64,000 nucleotides of DNA from Nitrospinia bacterium (GTDB lineage Bacteria; Nitrospinota; Nitrospinia; Nitrospinales; JAJDAT01). The DNA lies in NCBI GenBank assembly GCA_029261715.1, contig JAJDAT010000049.1, positions 1 through 64,000 on the forward strand, given 5' to 3'. The translations under genes and the position numbers were made by a program. Every line of letters starts with the position of its first letter. Within the stretch, counting starts at the first letter, position 1. Below, one piece after another: positions 34,366-43,560 of this stretch. A model generated the notes under the pieces. The model saw nothing but the letters and a program-made list of their open reading frames with translations, had not been told where the DNA came from and did no database searches.

Positions 34366-36162
34366 CGCTTTAGAATTGGCAAAAATATTGGGGTTTTCTT
34401 TTCTAAGTTTATCCAGTTTTTCAAAATCTTTAATATGAGAATAGTATTTTGCGGCAGCTTTAAGAGCTATTGAGGAAGGCTTTTTTTCTGATATTAGTTT
34501 TGTCAGTTGATCAACATAATTTTTTGCGCCATATCTTAACCACGTCATAAAAGAATCAAATAAAATATTTTCATCAAGTAAATCGGTTACTTCCTTGGAG
34601 TCTAGATATGCCTCAGTTAATGAAATATTAAGAAGTTTACGTTTTAACTTTTTGTTGGAATTTGCGATTTTGTATAAAATAAATATTTGAGTTTCTCTAT
34701 CTAATAGCCTAGAAGGATAGTATGAATTAGAGAAAACTTTTTCCTCAGCCACTTTTGGGTCCGCAAACAAAATATTTTCTTCCAGTTTAATTATATTGAT
34801 ATTTTCCTGAGGAGCCTGCAGAACAAAATTTCTTTGAGATTTAACATTTATGGAATTACCTTCATATTTTACTAAATGATAAAAACCATTTTTAAACTCT
34901 AAAACCTCTCTATCTTGTGTTTTTGAAGAGCTCATTTGCCAAGATAAAAACTCTCCATTTCTATCTAAATAAATTTTAAAATTTGTTGTTTCACTATCTG
35001 AATCTTCATTCCGCTGAAACATGACCTTATCTTTAAATCTTTTTACAGTTAAATCAATCCTCCCTCTCATAACCTTTATTATGCTTAATTCGTCGGTTAA
35101 TTCGCTCCACTTTTTGTCAACTTCTTCGATAAAATTAGGATCGTTAAGCAATTCATAAAGATCAAACGCTCGATTAAATAAAGCAAGATTCTGATATTTT
35201 TTTAACGGTTTAAGCTTTTCATATAATCCCTGCGCGACAATCTCAGCTCCTTTAACGTTTAAATGGCGATCCGATTTTGAAATCACTAGCTTTGTTGCAT
35301 CCAAATCTTTAAAACTAGTTTCATAAAGGTCAATATAATCAATACCCATAGATTAGGAATAATCTTTTAATACCTTATGAGAACTTTTTAAAGAGTATTT
35401 ATCGCCTAATTCATGAAGCAAAGGGATGTGAGCGATCATAAAATGATATTTTTTTACACGAGACGTTGTTAAAAATGTATTGAGATAAATTTTTTCCATT
35501 TCCCAACTACGGGATTGAAACTTTTCATTGATACAATCTGAAAACTTATTTTTCCAATTTAGAGTTTCCAAAAGTCTATTAATTCTAAACTTTAAGAAAC
35601 GATAAAACTCTGAATTTTCATTGATTATTTTTAATATTTTATAAGCCGGTATAACATCGATATCGGAAGCTTGACAGTCAAAAAACTGGCTCCGAGGAAT
35701 ATCGTTATGATAAAAAGCCAATAGAACTAAATCGGGATTAAATTTAAACCCATTTAAAAACAACTCGTATAACTGAGTATCGGTATTCCAACCTTCACCG
35801 GCAAGACTAATAATTTCAAATCGAGGATGATCTAAGTTTTTATTGAGTGAATTCTCAAGTTTTTTGTGCCATGTATCTTCAAGTTTATTTATTCCGTGAC
35901 CGAAAGTTTGAGAATCTCCAAGAACTAAGATTCGGAAAACTCCCTCAGGTTTCTCGTAGGAGTATTCTTTATCTCTATATCCTTTGGAATTTCGAACAAC
36001 ATATTTTTTGTGCCATTCCTGAGTTTTAGCAAAATTATCTATTTTCGCTGTGGATACGATCTGAAAGCCTAACTCGAGGAATCCTACCGAAAATAATAAC
36101 GCAATATTTAATATTAATATTTTAAGAAAAAAAGCTTTTTTACCAGTGATAGACGATCGCAT
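34357..36162 (-). pseudogene. SGNH-hydrolase-like gene interrupted by one in-frame TAA
   Basis: Two adjoining open stretches, 36162-35353 (269 residues) and 35349-34357 (330 residues), are one gene in one frame, separated only by TAA (35355-35353) and TCT. The upstream half has a membrane helix and FRILVLGDSQTFGHG, LAGEGWNTDTQL and AFYHNDIPRSQ; the downstream half has the D-x-H segment SKSDRHLNVKGAE. It aligns without gaps across the stop with the intact paralogue at 24206-25933: KVLKDYS-stop-SMGIDYIDL corresponds to ARLNRYCSEKNIECTDL. The stop separates the Ser from the Asp/His of the active site, so it is probably inactive unless read through. The coding frame is otherwise undamaged, so the mutation looks recent. 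Confidence 0.85.
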
Positions 36163-36442
36163 TTTTTAAAATTCAAGTGACATGTAGTTATTAAGCATAC
36201 TAAAACTCACTATATAATAAAGGAGATTTAGGCAATGTAAAAATTATCCTAATTTATAAAATTCAGATTCGAACTTTAAAAAAAATCTTACGATCATCGA
36301 TATGTTGTAATTCCATAACGAATTAATTCAATCTTCACCTCTTGCAATCAATTTATTGAAATAGTTAGCTAAAAAAAAATCGAATACATTCCTCTCTATA
36401 AAACGTTCAATAGAGAAAAAAGCTAATAAAATTGAGGAACAA
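36163..36442. other. AT-rich gap with short hairpin
   Basis: 280 bases between the broken SGNH gene and the tail-fibre relic. A 7-bp hairpin TCTCTAT/ATAGAGA is seen near 36394-36417. No gene or clear promoter is visible. Confidence 0.35.
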
Positions 36443-36730
36443 TACTTACGATTCTAGTTTTGTTCCTAGTGAAGCTTATGTTTGATCATGCTCTGAACAT
36501 TCAGATCTCGGCGGCGCTGGTATATCTTATGTCTAGAGAAACAGCGAAGCGGAATGGGGAAACTGTCTCTATCGTTCAATAATGATTACCTCTAAACGGA
36601 GACGTTTGTGTACTCCGAGACGGTTGATATTAGCGGACATACTTCCGTGCAGGATTTATGTTGTCTCTACTAAACAGCCCAAGGAAAAGATCAATTCTTA
36701 CACTCGTGGGTATTGTAGGCAAAACCTTAG
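36443..36730 (+). pseudogene. Decayed relic of a second tail-fibre-like gene (C-terminal end)
   Basis: The stretch is colinear with the last part of the gene at 31784-34027, about 33735-34027. Reading in the first frame gives VPSEAYV-stop-SCSEHSDLGGAGISYV-stop-RNSEAEWGN against VPNEAYIWSRSEHSEADGPG and following residues of the intact gene. Frameshifts then follow, and the DNA near the end (GATCAATTCTTACACTCGTG and flanks) is nearly identical to the intact copy, including the position of the final stop. There are at least two nonsense codons, so it cannot make the protein. Only the C-terminal end survives; the upstream part is not recognisable. Confidence 0.85.
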
Positions 36731-36847
36731 ATTTTTGGGATATTCGTGTTTTGCAATAATATTTGATACTTATTTCGAAATGGTTTTCAATTATGGCGAG
36801 GGGGTTAAGCTCTTGCTATAATTGATTTTTACTACTTTGAGGGTGAA

Positions 36848-37552
36848 ATGAAATTTCCCTGTATTGTGAATATAATTCTAAGGAAAAAACTCTTCTTTCT
36901 GTTTATTTTTTTTGGAATGGTTTGGAGCTTTAGTTTTTGTGATTATGCGTCGGCTCAAATCTTTAAGTGGGAAGATGAAAAGGGAATTTTCCATTATACA
37001 GATAGCTTGGAATTAGTCCCTCCGAGCAAACGTTCAAAACCTGATTTGAAAATTCGCACTGTCTATGGAAACCCAAAGAAAGAAATTAAACAAGATGAAA
37101 AATCCTCAGATGCCAAAGAAAATTCCGAAGAAAAAGAAGCAGATTCGTTAAATATAGATCCAAAAATTCTAGAACGTTCCATCAGTCTTTTTTCGTCTGA
37201 AATTGAAAGAGATAAAAAGCTTTCGACCTATTATCCCAATAGCGTTAATGGTAAAAAAATTAATTCTCAATTAGCTGCGGGTATTGGTCCTAAAAAGGAG
37301 TTGTATCAAGCATTACTGGAAGAAGATACACCAGCGATTCAGGAAGCTAAATCTTTTTTGAAGACTAATATCAAAGAAGACCAAAGTGTAAGTAACTTAG
37401 GGCCTCGGTTTAAAACTAACATGAGACAAACTATAGGAAGACTCAAGAGCCAATTGCCAATAAAGGAAGGTATTTTAGGTAAACTAAAAGAAGAACTCGC
37501 TCTCGTAAATAAGAAGGAACCTGCCGCTAACAAGAAAGAACCCGCTAAATAA
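36848..37552 (+). CDS. DUF4124 domain secreted protein
   Basis: A 234-residue protein with a signal peptide (FFLFIFFGMVWSFSFCDYASAQ). Immediately after it comes a DUF4124 motif, IFKWEDEKGIFHYTDSLELVP, a short domain common in exported proteins of Gram-negative bacteria. The rest is Lys/Glu-rich and ends in a repeated KKEPA motif (NKKEPAANKKEPAK). GAGGG lies 4 bases before the ATG. It follows the tail-fibre relic and converges on the helicase gene, with repeat copy B between the two. Function unknown. Confidence 0.8.
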   Translation: MKFPCIVNIILRKKLFFLFIFFGMVWSFSFCDYASAQIFKWEDEKGIFHYTDSLELVPPSKRSKPDLKIRTVYGNPKKEIKQDEKSSDAKENSEEKEADSLNIDPKILERSISLFSSEIERDKKLSTYYPNSVNGKKINSQLAAGIGPKKELYQALLEEDTPAIQEAKSFLKTNIKEDQSVSNLGPRFKTNMRQTIGRLKSQLPIKEGILGKLKEELALVNKKEPAANKKEPAK

Positions 37553-37572
37553 AAAAATATTTACTTAGGGGG

Positions 37573-37659
37573 ACTTCTAAAATTGATATTGGCCACGAAC
37601 CGCCTTTGCAAAGAAAGGGCGAGCGAGTTGCCTGAAGCTAAAATTTCGAATTATTAGAG
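37573..37659 (+). repeat. Dispersed intergenic element, copy B
   Basis: Begins ACTTCTAAAATTG, ends AAATTTCGAATTATTAGAG, and shares GCGAGTTGCC with copy A. The central hairpin pairs CGCCTTT with AAAGGGCG with a one-base bulge. Longer imperfect inverted ends run TATTTACTTAGGGGGACT to AGACTCCCTTAAATA (37558-37672), suggesting a mobile or formerly mobile origin. It lies between two convergent genes. Confidence 0.65.
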
Positions 37660-37676
37660 ACTCCCTTAAATACTTG

Positions 37677-39857
37677 TTAAACGACAATTAGGTTGGCGTG
37701 TTTAACAGAGAGAGTTTTTTTCCCAGATCCTTTGCTGAAAAAAATAACGACATTCAGGTTATCTTCGTTACCTTCTCTTTTAATAATTACTCCTGGACCA
37801 AATTTAGGATGGATAACTTTTGCGCCAATAGGATAAGGTTTGTCAGGTTTTTTGCTGGCAGGAGGATTGAATTGTGTGGATTGAGTTTGATTAGAGCTTT
37901 CATATGAATTCCAGGATGAATTTGCGCTAGCTAACCCTGGAATTTTCTTTATAAGGTCAAAAGGGATAGAATCGATAAACTCTGAGGGTTGATTGCTTGA
38001 TACTCCTCCAAATAGCCGTCGCTTCTTTGCGTTGCTAATCCAAAGCTTTTTACGCGCTCTAGTAAACCCTACATAACAAAGGCGTCTTTCCTCTTCGTAC
38101 TCTTCTGAACTTCCCATAGAGTTGACGTGAGGTAAAATCCGATTTTCCATACCTACAATAAAAACAAATTCAAACTCCAAGCCTTTACAGGTATGTAAGG
38201 TCATAAGGTGAACGCAACCGCGCTCTTCGTCGTAATTATCTATATCTGCCGCTAGCGAAGTTTGGTCTAAGAAATCTTTAAGCGTTCCGTTTCTCTCTTT
38301 TTCAATAAAGAGATCTACTGCGGAGCAAAGTTCTTTTAAATTTTCTAACCGGCTTCTATTTTCAGGCGTGGCCTCTTTTTCTAGCATTGCCACGTAACCA
38401 GATTCTTCTATGACCGCCCGTAAAAAATCTCCTCCAGAAGATTCTTTATAAATAGTGTCAAAACGGTCAACCATAGCGATAAACTGATTAATTTTTTTAG
38501 CGACTCCAGTAGAAACAATTTTTTCCCTTTCAACGGTTCTTAATCCTTCAAGAAAAGGAATTCCCTTTTGAACACTCCAATCGTCAATTTTTTCTAAGGA
38601 AGTTTTTCCAATACCTCTAGCGGGTACATTGATGATGCGTTTTAGAGAAACGGAATCATCCGGATTTATCACAAGCCTTAAATAAGCTAAAACATCCTTT
38701 ATCTCTTTTCTTTCGTAAAACTTTAGTCCACCAACAACTTGATAAGGTAACCGGAGTTTTCGGAGAACATCCTCAACGGCTCGAGATTGAGCGTTTGTGC
38801 GGTACAAAACTGCTACGTTGGTTAAAGAAATGCCTTCTTCTTCGTTAATCCGTTTTATAATATCGCAAACTGTTTGAGCCTCGTCTGTTTCATCTTCAGA
38901 TCGGATATATTGAATTGGCTCCCCTGTCTCGTTTTGAGTCCAAAGAGTCTTAGGTTTTCTATGAAGGTTTTCTTTAACGAGTTCCCCTGCCGCTTTTAAA
39001 ATAGTTTTAGTAGAACGATAATTCTCTTCAAGTTTGATAAGTTTTGTTCCGGGAAAGTCTTTTTCAAAATTAAAAATATTTTCAATATTAGCGCCGCGCC
39101 ATCTATAGATACTTTGATCGTCGTCGCCTACCACACATACGTTTTGATGTTTTTTTGTTAATGCTTTTACGAGTCTATATTGTGCGGCGTTAGTATCCTG
39201 GAACTCATCTACCAATAAATGGGTGAACCGATTATTGTAATATTCCCTGATAGAAGCGTCTTTTTCGAATAATTGCACCGAAAGTATTAGCAAATCGTCA
39301 AAATCAAGTGCGTTATTTTTTTGCAATGCTTTTTGATAGTGAGGGTACAATTCTCCAGCTTTTAATCTGGTGTCGTAGGAAAACCCATTTAGATCGATAT
39401 CTTCCGGCAAAATAAATTTGTTTTTAAAATCTCCAATGTGGCCAATCATTGTTTTGGGCGGAAAGACTTCTTCGCTAAACTTTAGATTTTTCATGCAATG
39501 TTTAACGACAGAGAGTTGATCTTGACGGTCATAAATTACAAAGTCGTTTTTGTACCCTAAAGTCGCTATATGTAATCTCAATATTTTTAAACAAAATGAA
39601 TGAAATGTGCTTATCCAAAATGAATAAGAAGGGTCCAACATAGTGCGGACTCTTTCCAACATTTCTGCAGCGGCTTTATTAGTAAAGGTTATTGCTAGGA
39701 TATTTTCGGGAGAAATCTCTTTTTCTTGTATTAGATAAGCAATTCTATTAGCGATTACGCGGGTTTTACCAGAACCGGCTCCGGCAACTACCATGAGAGG
39801 TCCTTCTGAGTATTGGACTGCTTCAAGCTGTTGTGGGTTTAATTTTTGGGAAAGCAT
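37677..39857 (-). CDS. pcrA: ATP-dependent DNA helicase, UvrD/PcrA type
   Basis: A 726-residue superfamily 1A helicase. From the chosen ATG (LSQKLNPQQLEAVQYSEGP) it has the Q motif, Walker A VAGAGSGKTRV, Walker B LLVDEFQDTN, GDDDQSIYRWRGA, the YRST motif, LHTCKGLEFEFVFIVG and FTRARKKLW. The C-terminal tail PIGAKVIHPKFGPGVIIKREG is the Tudor-like domain of PcrA that contacts RNA polymerase. It unwinds DNA in repair and replication-transcription conflicts. The frame stays open to a TTG at 40037, which would add 60 residues without family match; I prefer 39857 because PcrA proteins begin this way, but no Shine-Dalgarno supports either start. Confidence 0.93.
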   Translation of the reverse strand: MLSQKLNPQQLEAVQYSEGPLMVVAGAGSGKTRVIANRIAYLIQEKEISPENILAITFTNKAAAEMLERVRTMLDPSYSFWISTFHSFCLKILRLHIATLGYKNDFVIYDRQDQLSVVKHCMKNLKFSEEVFPPKTMIGHIGDFKNKFILPEDIDLNGFSYDTRLKAGELYPHYQKALQKNNALDFDDLLILSVQLFEKDASIREYYNNRFTHLLVDEFQDTNAAQYRLVKALTKKHQNVCVVGDDDQSIYRWRGANIENIFNFEKDFPGTKLIKLEENYRSTKTILKAAGELVKENLHRKPKTLWTQNETGEPIQYIRSEDETDEAQTVCDIIKRINEEEGISLTNVAVLYRTNAQSRAVEDVLRKLRLPYQVVGGLKFYERKEIKDVLAYLRLVINPDDSVSLKRIINVPARGIGKTSLEKIDDWSVQKGIPFLEGLRTVEREKIVSTGVAKKINQFIAMVDRFDTIYKESSGGDFLRAVIEESGYVAMLEKEATPENRSRLENLKELCSAVDLFIEKERNGTLKDFLDQTSLAADIDNYDEERGCVHLMTLHTCKGLEFEFVFIVGMENRILPHVNSMGSSEEYEEERRLCYVGFTRARKKLWISNAKKRRLFGGVSSNQPSEFIDSIPFDLIKKIPGLASANSSWNSYESSNQTQSTQFNPPASKKPDKPYPIGAKVIHPKFGPGVIIKREGNEDNLNVVIFFSKGSGKKTLSVKHANLIVV

Positions 39858-40037
39858 ATATGATAAAAACAGAGGTAAGAGTTCTTGAAAGGAAAATTCC
39901 GTAGAGGGTTCAACATAATAGTTTCTTATAGGAATTACAAGCGAGTTTTGGATTTTTTTATTTTCCCTGGGCATAGTAAGGATATGTCTGGTATGAGCTT
40001 CAACATCTACACCTGGAGCGTTTAGCAAATACTGCAA

Positions 40038-40411
40038 ACAGGTTAAAAAGGTCTATCAAGTAGTTTTTATTAGCTTTCCCAGCTTAAAGAATTAGCAATA
40101 GAGATTATTTATGATCACTGAATGATAGTCGATATCTTCCTAAGATAAATTCCAAAAACTTTCAAATTTTTTGAAATAAGAACGCTCATAGCAAAACTCC
40201 TAATGCATGATGTGAGTTATAAAATGGTTTTACTATTAGTTATTTTCTCCTAGGTAAGAATTAGTCACTTTTTACTTGTTTTGCTAGAGTTTTTGAGTTT
40301 ATTTTTGGGGAACATAAAATTTACTTAAAGGGCGTCGTTATTTCTGTCATAATAATGTCTTTTCCGAATAATAAACATTTGGATTATAACTCTTTAAAAT
40401 TTTTATAAAAA
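40038..40411. other. Divergent promoter region without gene
   Basis: 374 AT-rich bases between the helicase and the REC-kinase. Promoters for both should lie here, but I see no convincing -35/-10 pair, repeat or RNA gene. If the helicase starts at 39857, its leader adds 180 bases. Confidence 0.4.
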
Positions 40412-41737
40412 ATGTATCCCTTAGATCCCGATGTCGATTCTATCAGAGTCCTGATAGTAGAAGATGATGAAGATGATGTCTTCTTAATTAAGGAACTACT
40501 GAAGGAAAGGTTTTTGAATATAAACATAACTATAGAGCATGTTTATAGTCCTGAGCCTTTATCTAATTTGTTCGAAGCTGCTAAGAATAATGATATTTGT
40601 ATTTTTGATTATCGATTAGGTTCTCTTCATGGATTAGATTTGTTGAAAAAAATGAGAGAGCAGGATGTAATCACTCCAGTAATTTTTTTAACGGGTCGTG
40701 GCGACCAGGAAATTGCCGTACAAGCTTTTAGGTTAGGCGCTACAGACTATCTTGCAAAATCCAGTCTTTCGGCAGAGCAATTATTTCATTCTGTTTGTTA
40801 TTCCCTAAACTTAAGTAAAGAAGAGGGACAACGGCGGCATGCTGAAAAAAAATTAAAGAGTTCGCATGAAGAATTGATCTTAGCGCATGAAGAATTAAAA
40901 AAATCTATGTCAAAGCTACAAACAGTTCAGAATCGAATTGTTGTGTCAGAAAAAATGGCTAGTATTGGACGATTAGCCGCCGCGATTTGCCATGAAATTT
41001 TAAATCCGTTGAATATTATTTCCGGCCATGTGCAAGTGCTAAAAATGGAAAGAGCGGAGGAAAAAGATTTGTTACAAGATTTATCCTCAATTAACGAAGA
41101 AATCCTACGTATTGAGAAAATTGTAAATGGCTTGCTCAAGTTTTCTCGAAAAGGTCAAATGGATTTGGCGGTGGCTTGTGTTCACCAAGAGTTAGAATCT
41201 GTTTTGACCATAGTTGAAAAAGAGATGAATTTACAAAATATCTCAGTGATTCGAGAATTTGACGATAAATTGCCAAAATTAAATATCGATTGTGATCGAA
41301 TACGGCAGGTTTTTTTAAATATCTTTAATAATGCGACACATGCAATGCCAGATGGTGGAGTTTTGATTGTCCGTACAAGCTTTGTGCAATATCCTGAGAA
41401 TCAGTTAAAAGAAAACAGCGAAAGACGACATAGCCGAGCGGACTATATAAATGATAAGCTGGTCGAGTTTCCCCACGTAAAGATAGAATTTGCGGATACG
41501 GGAGTGGGAATCTCCAAAGACGCCATGGATAAGATATTTGAACCTCTATTTACTACCAAACCGGAAGGTAAAGGAACTGGTTTAGGGTTATCTGTTTGTC
41601 ACGCAATTGTAGAAAAACATGGCGGAAGTATTCAAGTTCAAAGCGAGCCAAGCAAAGGAGCCGTGTTTATAGTTAATTTACCTGTCAACCCTCCGAAAGA
41701 AACCGCCAAAAATATCGAAGAAGAAGATGGCATTTAA
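40412..41737 (+). CDS. Response-regulator receiver/histidine kinase hybrid
   Basis: A 441-residue cytoplasmic signalling protein. The N-terminal receiver has the acidic pocket VEDDEDD (18-22), phosphoacceptor Asp66 in CIFDYRLGS and a conserved Lys in DYLAKSS (about 115). A coiled coil (about 135-170) leads to a HisKA domain with ASIGRLAAAICHEILNPLN (His near 193) and a HATPase with the N box VFLNIFNNATHAMPDGG, EFADTGVGIS and GKGTGLGLSVCHAIVEKHGG. It has no sensor or membrane segment, so it probably receives phosphate from another kinase and phosphorylates a separate output protein. No partner is adjacent. Confidence 0.93.
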   Translation: MYPLDPDVDSIRVLIVEDDEDDVFLIKELLKERFLNINITIEHVYSPEPLSNLFEAAKNNDICIFDYRLGSLHGLDLLKKMREQDVITPVIFLTGRGDQEIAVQAFRLGATDYLAKSSLSAEQLFHSVCYSLNLSKEEGQRRHAEKKLKSSHEELILAHEELKKSMSKLQTVQNRIVVSEKMASIGRLAAAICHEILNPLNIISGHVQVLKMERAEEKDLLQDLSSINEEILRIEKIVNGLLKFSRKGQMDLAVACVHQELESVLTIVEKEMNLQNISVIREFDDKLPKLNIDCDRIRQVFLNIFNNATHAMPDGGVLIVRTSFVQYPENQLKENSERRHSRADYINDKLVEFPHVKIEFADTGVGISKDAMDKIFEPLFTTKPEGKGTGLGLSVCHAIVEKHGGSIQVQSEPSKGAVFIVNLPVNPPKETAKNIEEEDGI

Positions 41738-41952
41738 TAAGTAGTAGTCAAAAAATTGGCTTGAAATTCGGAAATTTTTGCCGATTCTAAATTTTCCTAC
41801 CTTTATTCCCGAACTAATTTAAGTGATTAAATAGCGGTTTTCTTCAAGGTTGAAATCCTTTTTGGATAAAAAACTCTGGTTAGAAAACCTGAGGCATCGA
41901 ATTTGCAATCTCTTGGATAAAGACTAATTTTAACTTTATCGAGTTTCTATCC

Positions 41953-42507
41953 ATGAAAAAACAGCTTTCGATCTTCCTAATTATCGTTATATTTATGGCA
42001 GGATGTGAATTACACATAGCGCCTTCGGATTTTCTATCAAAGGCTCTTAAAACTCAGAGTGATTCTGGGTACTATCGAGATAAAGCTCACAAATTGATCA
42101 AAAATCTGACTAAAAATGTGAGCGAGTACGAAATTAATAAAGTAGCGGTCATCGATTTGGTCGACGAGGATGGTAGGGTTCCAATTTTAGGTGAATACTT
42201 GTCTTCACGAATTGTTGAAGATATCACTCAGCGAAAAGTATTTCGAGTGGCCCAAAAAGGAGAGATAGAAGAAGCTCTAAGTCAATTAGAAGTCGCTCCA
42301 TCATTATATTATACCCGTGACGTGACACAAAAAATGGGCGAAATATTAAATGCTGAAGCCATAATTAATGGAAAAATAACCGACCTTGGAACTAATTTGG
42401 ATATTCAACTGGTTTTGATTGATATTGTAACGGGTGAAGTGATAGCATCCGCTTCAGAACCTCTTAATAGAACCAAATTTGCGGTCGAAATGTTAAGGCA
42501 TTTTTAA
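41953..42507 (+). CDS. FlgO-like lipoprotein
   Basis: A 184-residue lipoprotein with lipobox FMAGC (Cys17). The body resembles the FlgO/CsgG-N type fold: NKVAVIDLVDEDGRVPILGE, LSSRIVEDITQRKVFRVAQK, then GEILNAEAIINGKITDLGTN and VTGEVIASASEP. FlgO-family proteins are outer-membrane lipoproteins linked to flagella or to bacterial surface assembly. No flagellar genes are near, so the specific role is open. It has its own ATG after a 215-base gap in which I see no structure. Confidence 0.8.
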   Translation: MKKQLSIFLIIVIFMAGCELHIAPSDFLSKALKTQSDSGYYRDKAHKLIKNLTKNVSEYEINKVAVIDLVDEDGRVPILGEYLSSRIVEDITQRKVFRVAQKGEIEEALSQLEVAPSLYYTRDVTQKMGEILNAEAIINGKITDLGTNLDIQLVLIDIVTGEVIASASEPLNRTKFAVEMLRHF

Positions 42508-42631
42508 ATCCTGAAATAATTTCGGCCCGTTATTTAAAAGTGAGTCTGCCGGTCGTTAAAAGTTTTTGACGAGAAATTTTCTGGTTCTCTATGCGGATAG
42601 ATCGCTTTTTGGATTAAAGTTGGAATTTTCT

Positions 42632-43429
42632 GTGGATTTAAAGCTTGTAGGGAAAAAAGTTGTTATTACTGGAGCGGGAGATGGTATAGGTAGAGAATTA
42701 GCCCTAAAATTTGCCGCTGAAGGGGCGTTTGTTTCGGTTTGTGCACGCAGTAAGGATAAACTTAATAACTTAGAAAATGAAATGACTGGGACCGGTCATG
42801 TTTTTGTTCCCTGTGATTTAACTGACAAAGGCGATTTAAATTTTTTTTACGAGAAGACTTTAGAAGTTTTTGGCGGTTTGGATGTATTAGTAAATAATGT
42901 TGGAGGAATATGTAAGTTAGCGGGCTTTCACGACCTTGAAGATGAAGATTGGATTCAGTCGTTCGATCTAAACCTAATGCCCTCCATTAGGTTAACGCGT
43001 CTTTTTTTCCCCAACCTTAGAGTTTCAAAATCTCCTAGTATTATCAATATTTCTTCGATAGCGGCCATCAAGCCGACAGAAATATTTCCCCATTATTCAG
43101 CCATGAAGGCGGCTTTTTCTAATTTGACTTGTTCTTTGGCTCAAACTTTTGCTCCAGATGGAGTTCGAGTAAATGCCGTTTCGCCAGGGCCTGTTTGGAG
43201 TGGGTCGTGGGAAAAAGAGGCCCAAGCTGCAGCCGAAAATAGCGGGAAAGACCTTTCGGTCATGAAAGAGCAAATTCGCAACGAGACAGCGCAAACAGTT
43301 TTGCTAAAACGAATGGGAGAGCCACAAGATATAGCGGGGTTGGTTCTATTTTTAGCTTCAGATTTGGCAAGCTGGATAACTGCCACTAATTTTACAGTGG
43401 ACGGTGGTCTTTTGCTGGATACAATCTAA
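42632..43429 (+). CDS. Short-chain dehydrogenase/reductase
   Basis: A 265-residue SDR. It has the TGxxxGxG cofactor loop GAGDGIGREL, NNVGG, the Ser of INISSIAAIKP, and YxxxK in HYSAMKAAF. The C-terminal GLVLFLASDLASWITATNFTVDGG is typical. It resembles 3-oxoacyl-ACP reductases and related dehydrogenases; the substrate is unknown. I propose a GTG at 42632 (MDLKLVGKKVVITG); a TTG at 42566 would add 22 residues without family match. Confidence 0.88.
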   Translation: MDLKLVGKKVVITGAGDGIGRELALKFAAEGAFVSVCARSKDKLNNLENEMTGTGHVFVPCDLTDKGDLNFFYEKTLEVFGGLDVLVNNVGGICKLAGFHDLEDEDWIQSFDLNLMPSIRLTRLFFPNLRVSKSPSIINISSIAAIKPTEIFPHYSAMKAAFSNLTCSLAQTFAPDGVRVNAVSPGPVWSGSWEKEAQAAAENSGKDLSVMKEQIRNETAQTVLLKRMGEPQDIAGLVLFLASDLASWITATNFTVDGGLLLDTI

Positions 43430-43560
43430 AAGAACCGTTACAATAATTTTTCTCACCAATTTCTTATAAGTCGTGTTTTTTAGAAGTTACTTTTTTATCT
43501 AAAGAAGATCTTTAATAAATTATATTTATGTTTTTAAAATTGAAAATCCTGTGCCTGAAC

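Noticed and set aside
36582-36821. A 79-codon plus-strand frame.
   Set aside because: It runs through the decayed tail-fibre relic in the wrong frame, so it is an accident of pseudogene decay.
39858-40037. N-terminal extension of the helicase from a TTG at 40037.
   Set aside because: The extra 60 residues match nothing in the UvrD/PcrA family, which begins near LNPQQLEAV; kept as an alternative start only.
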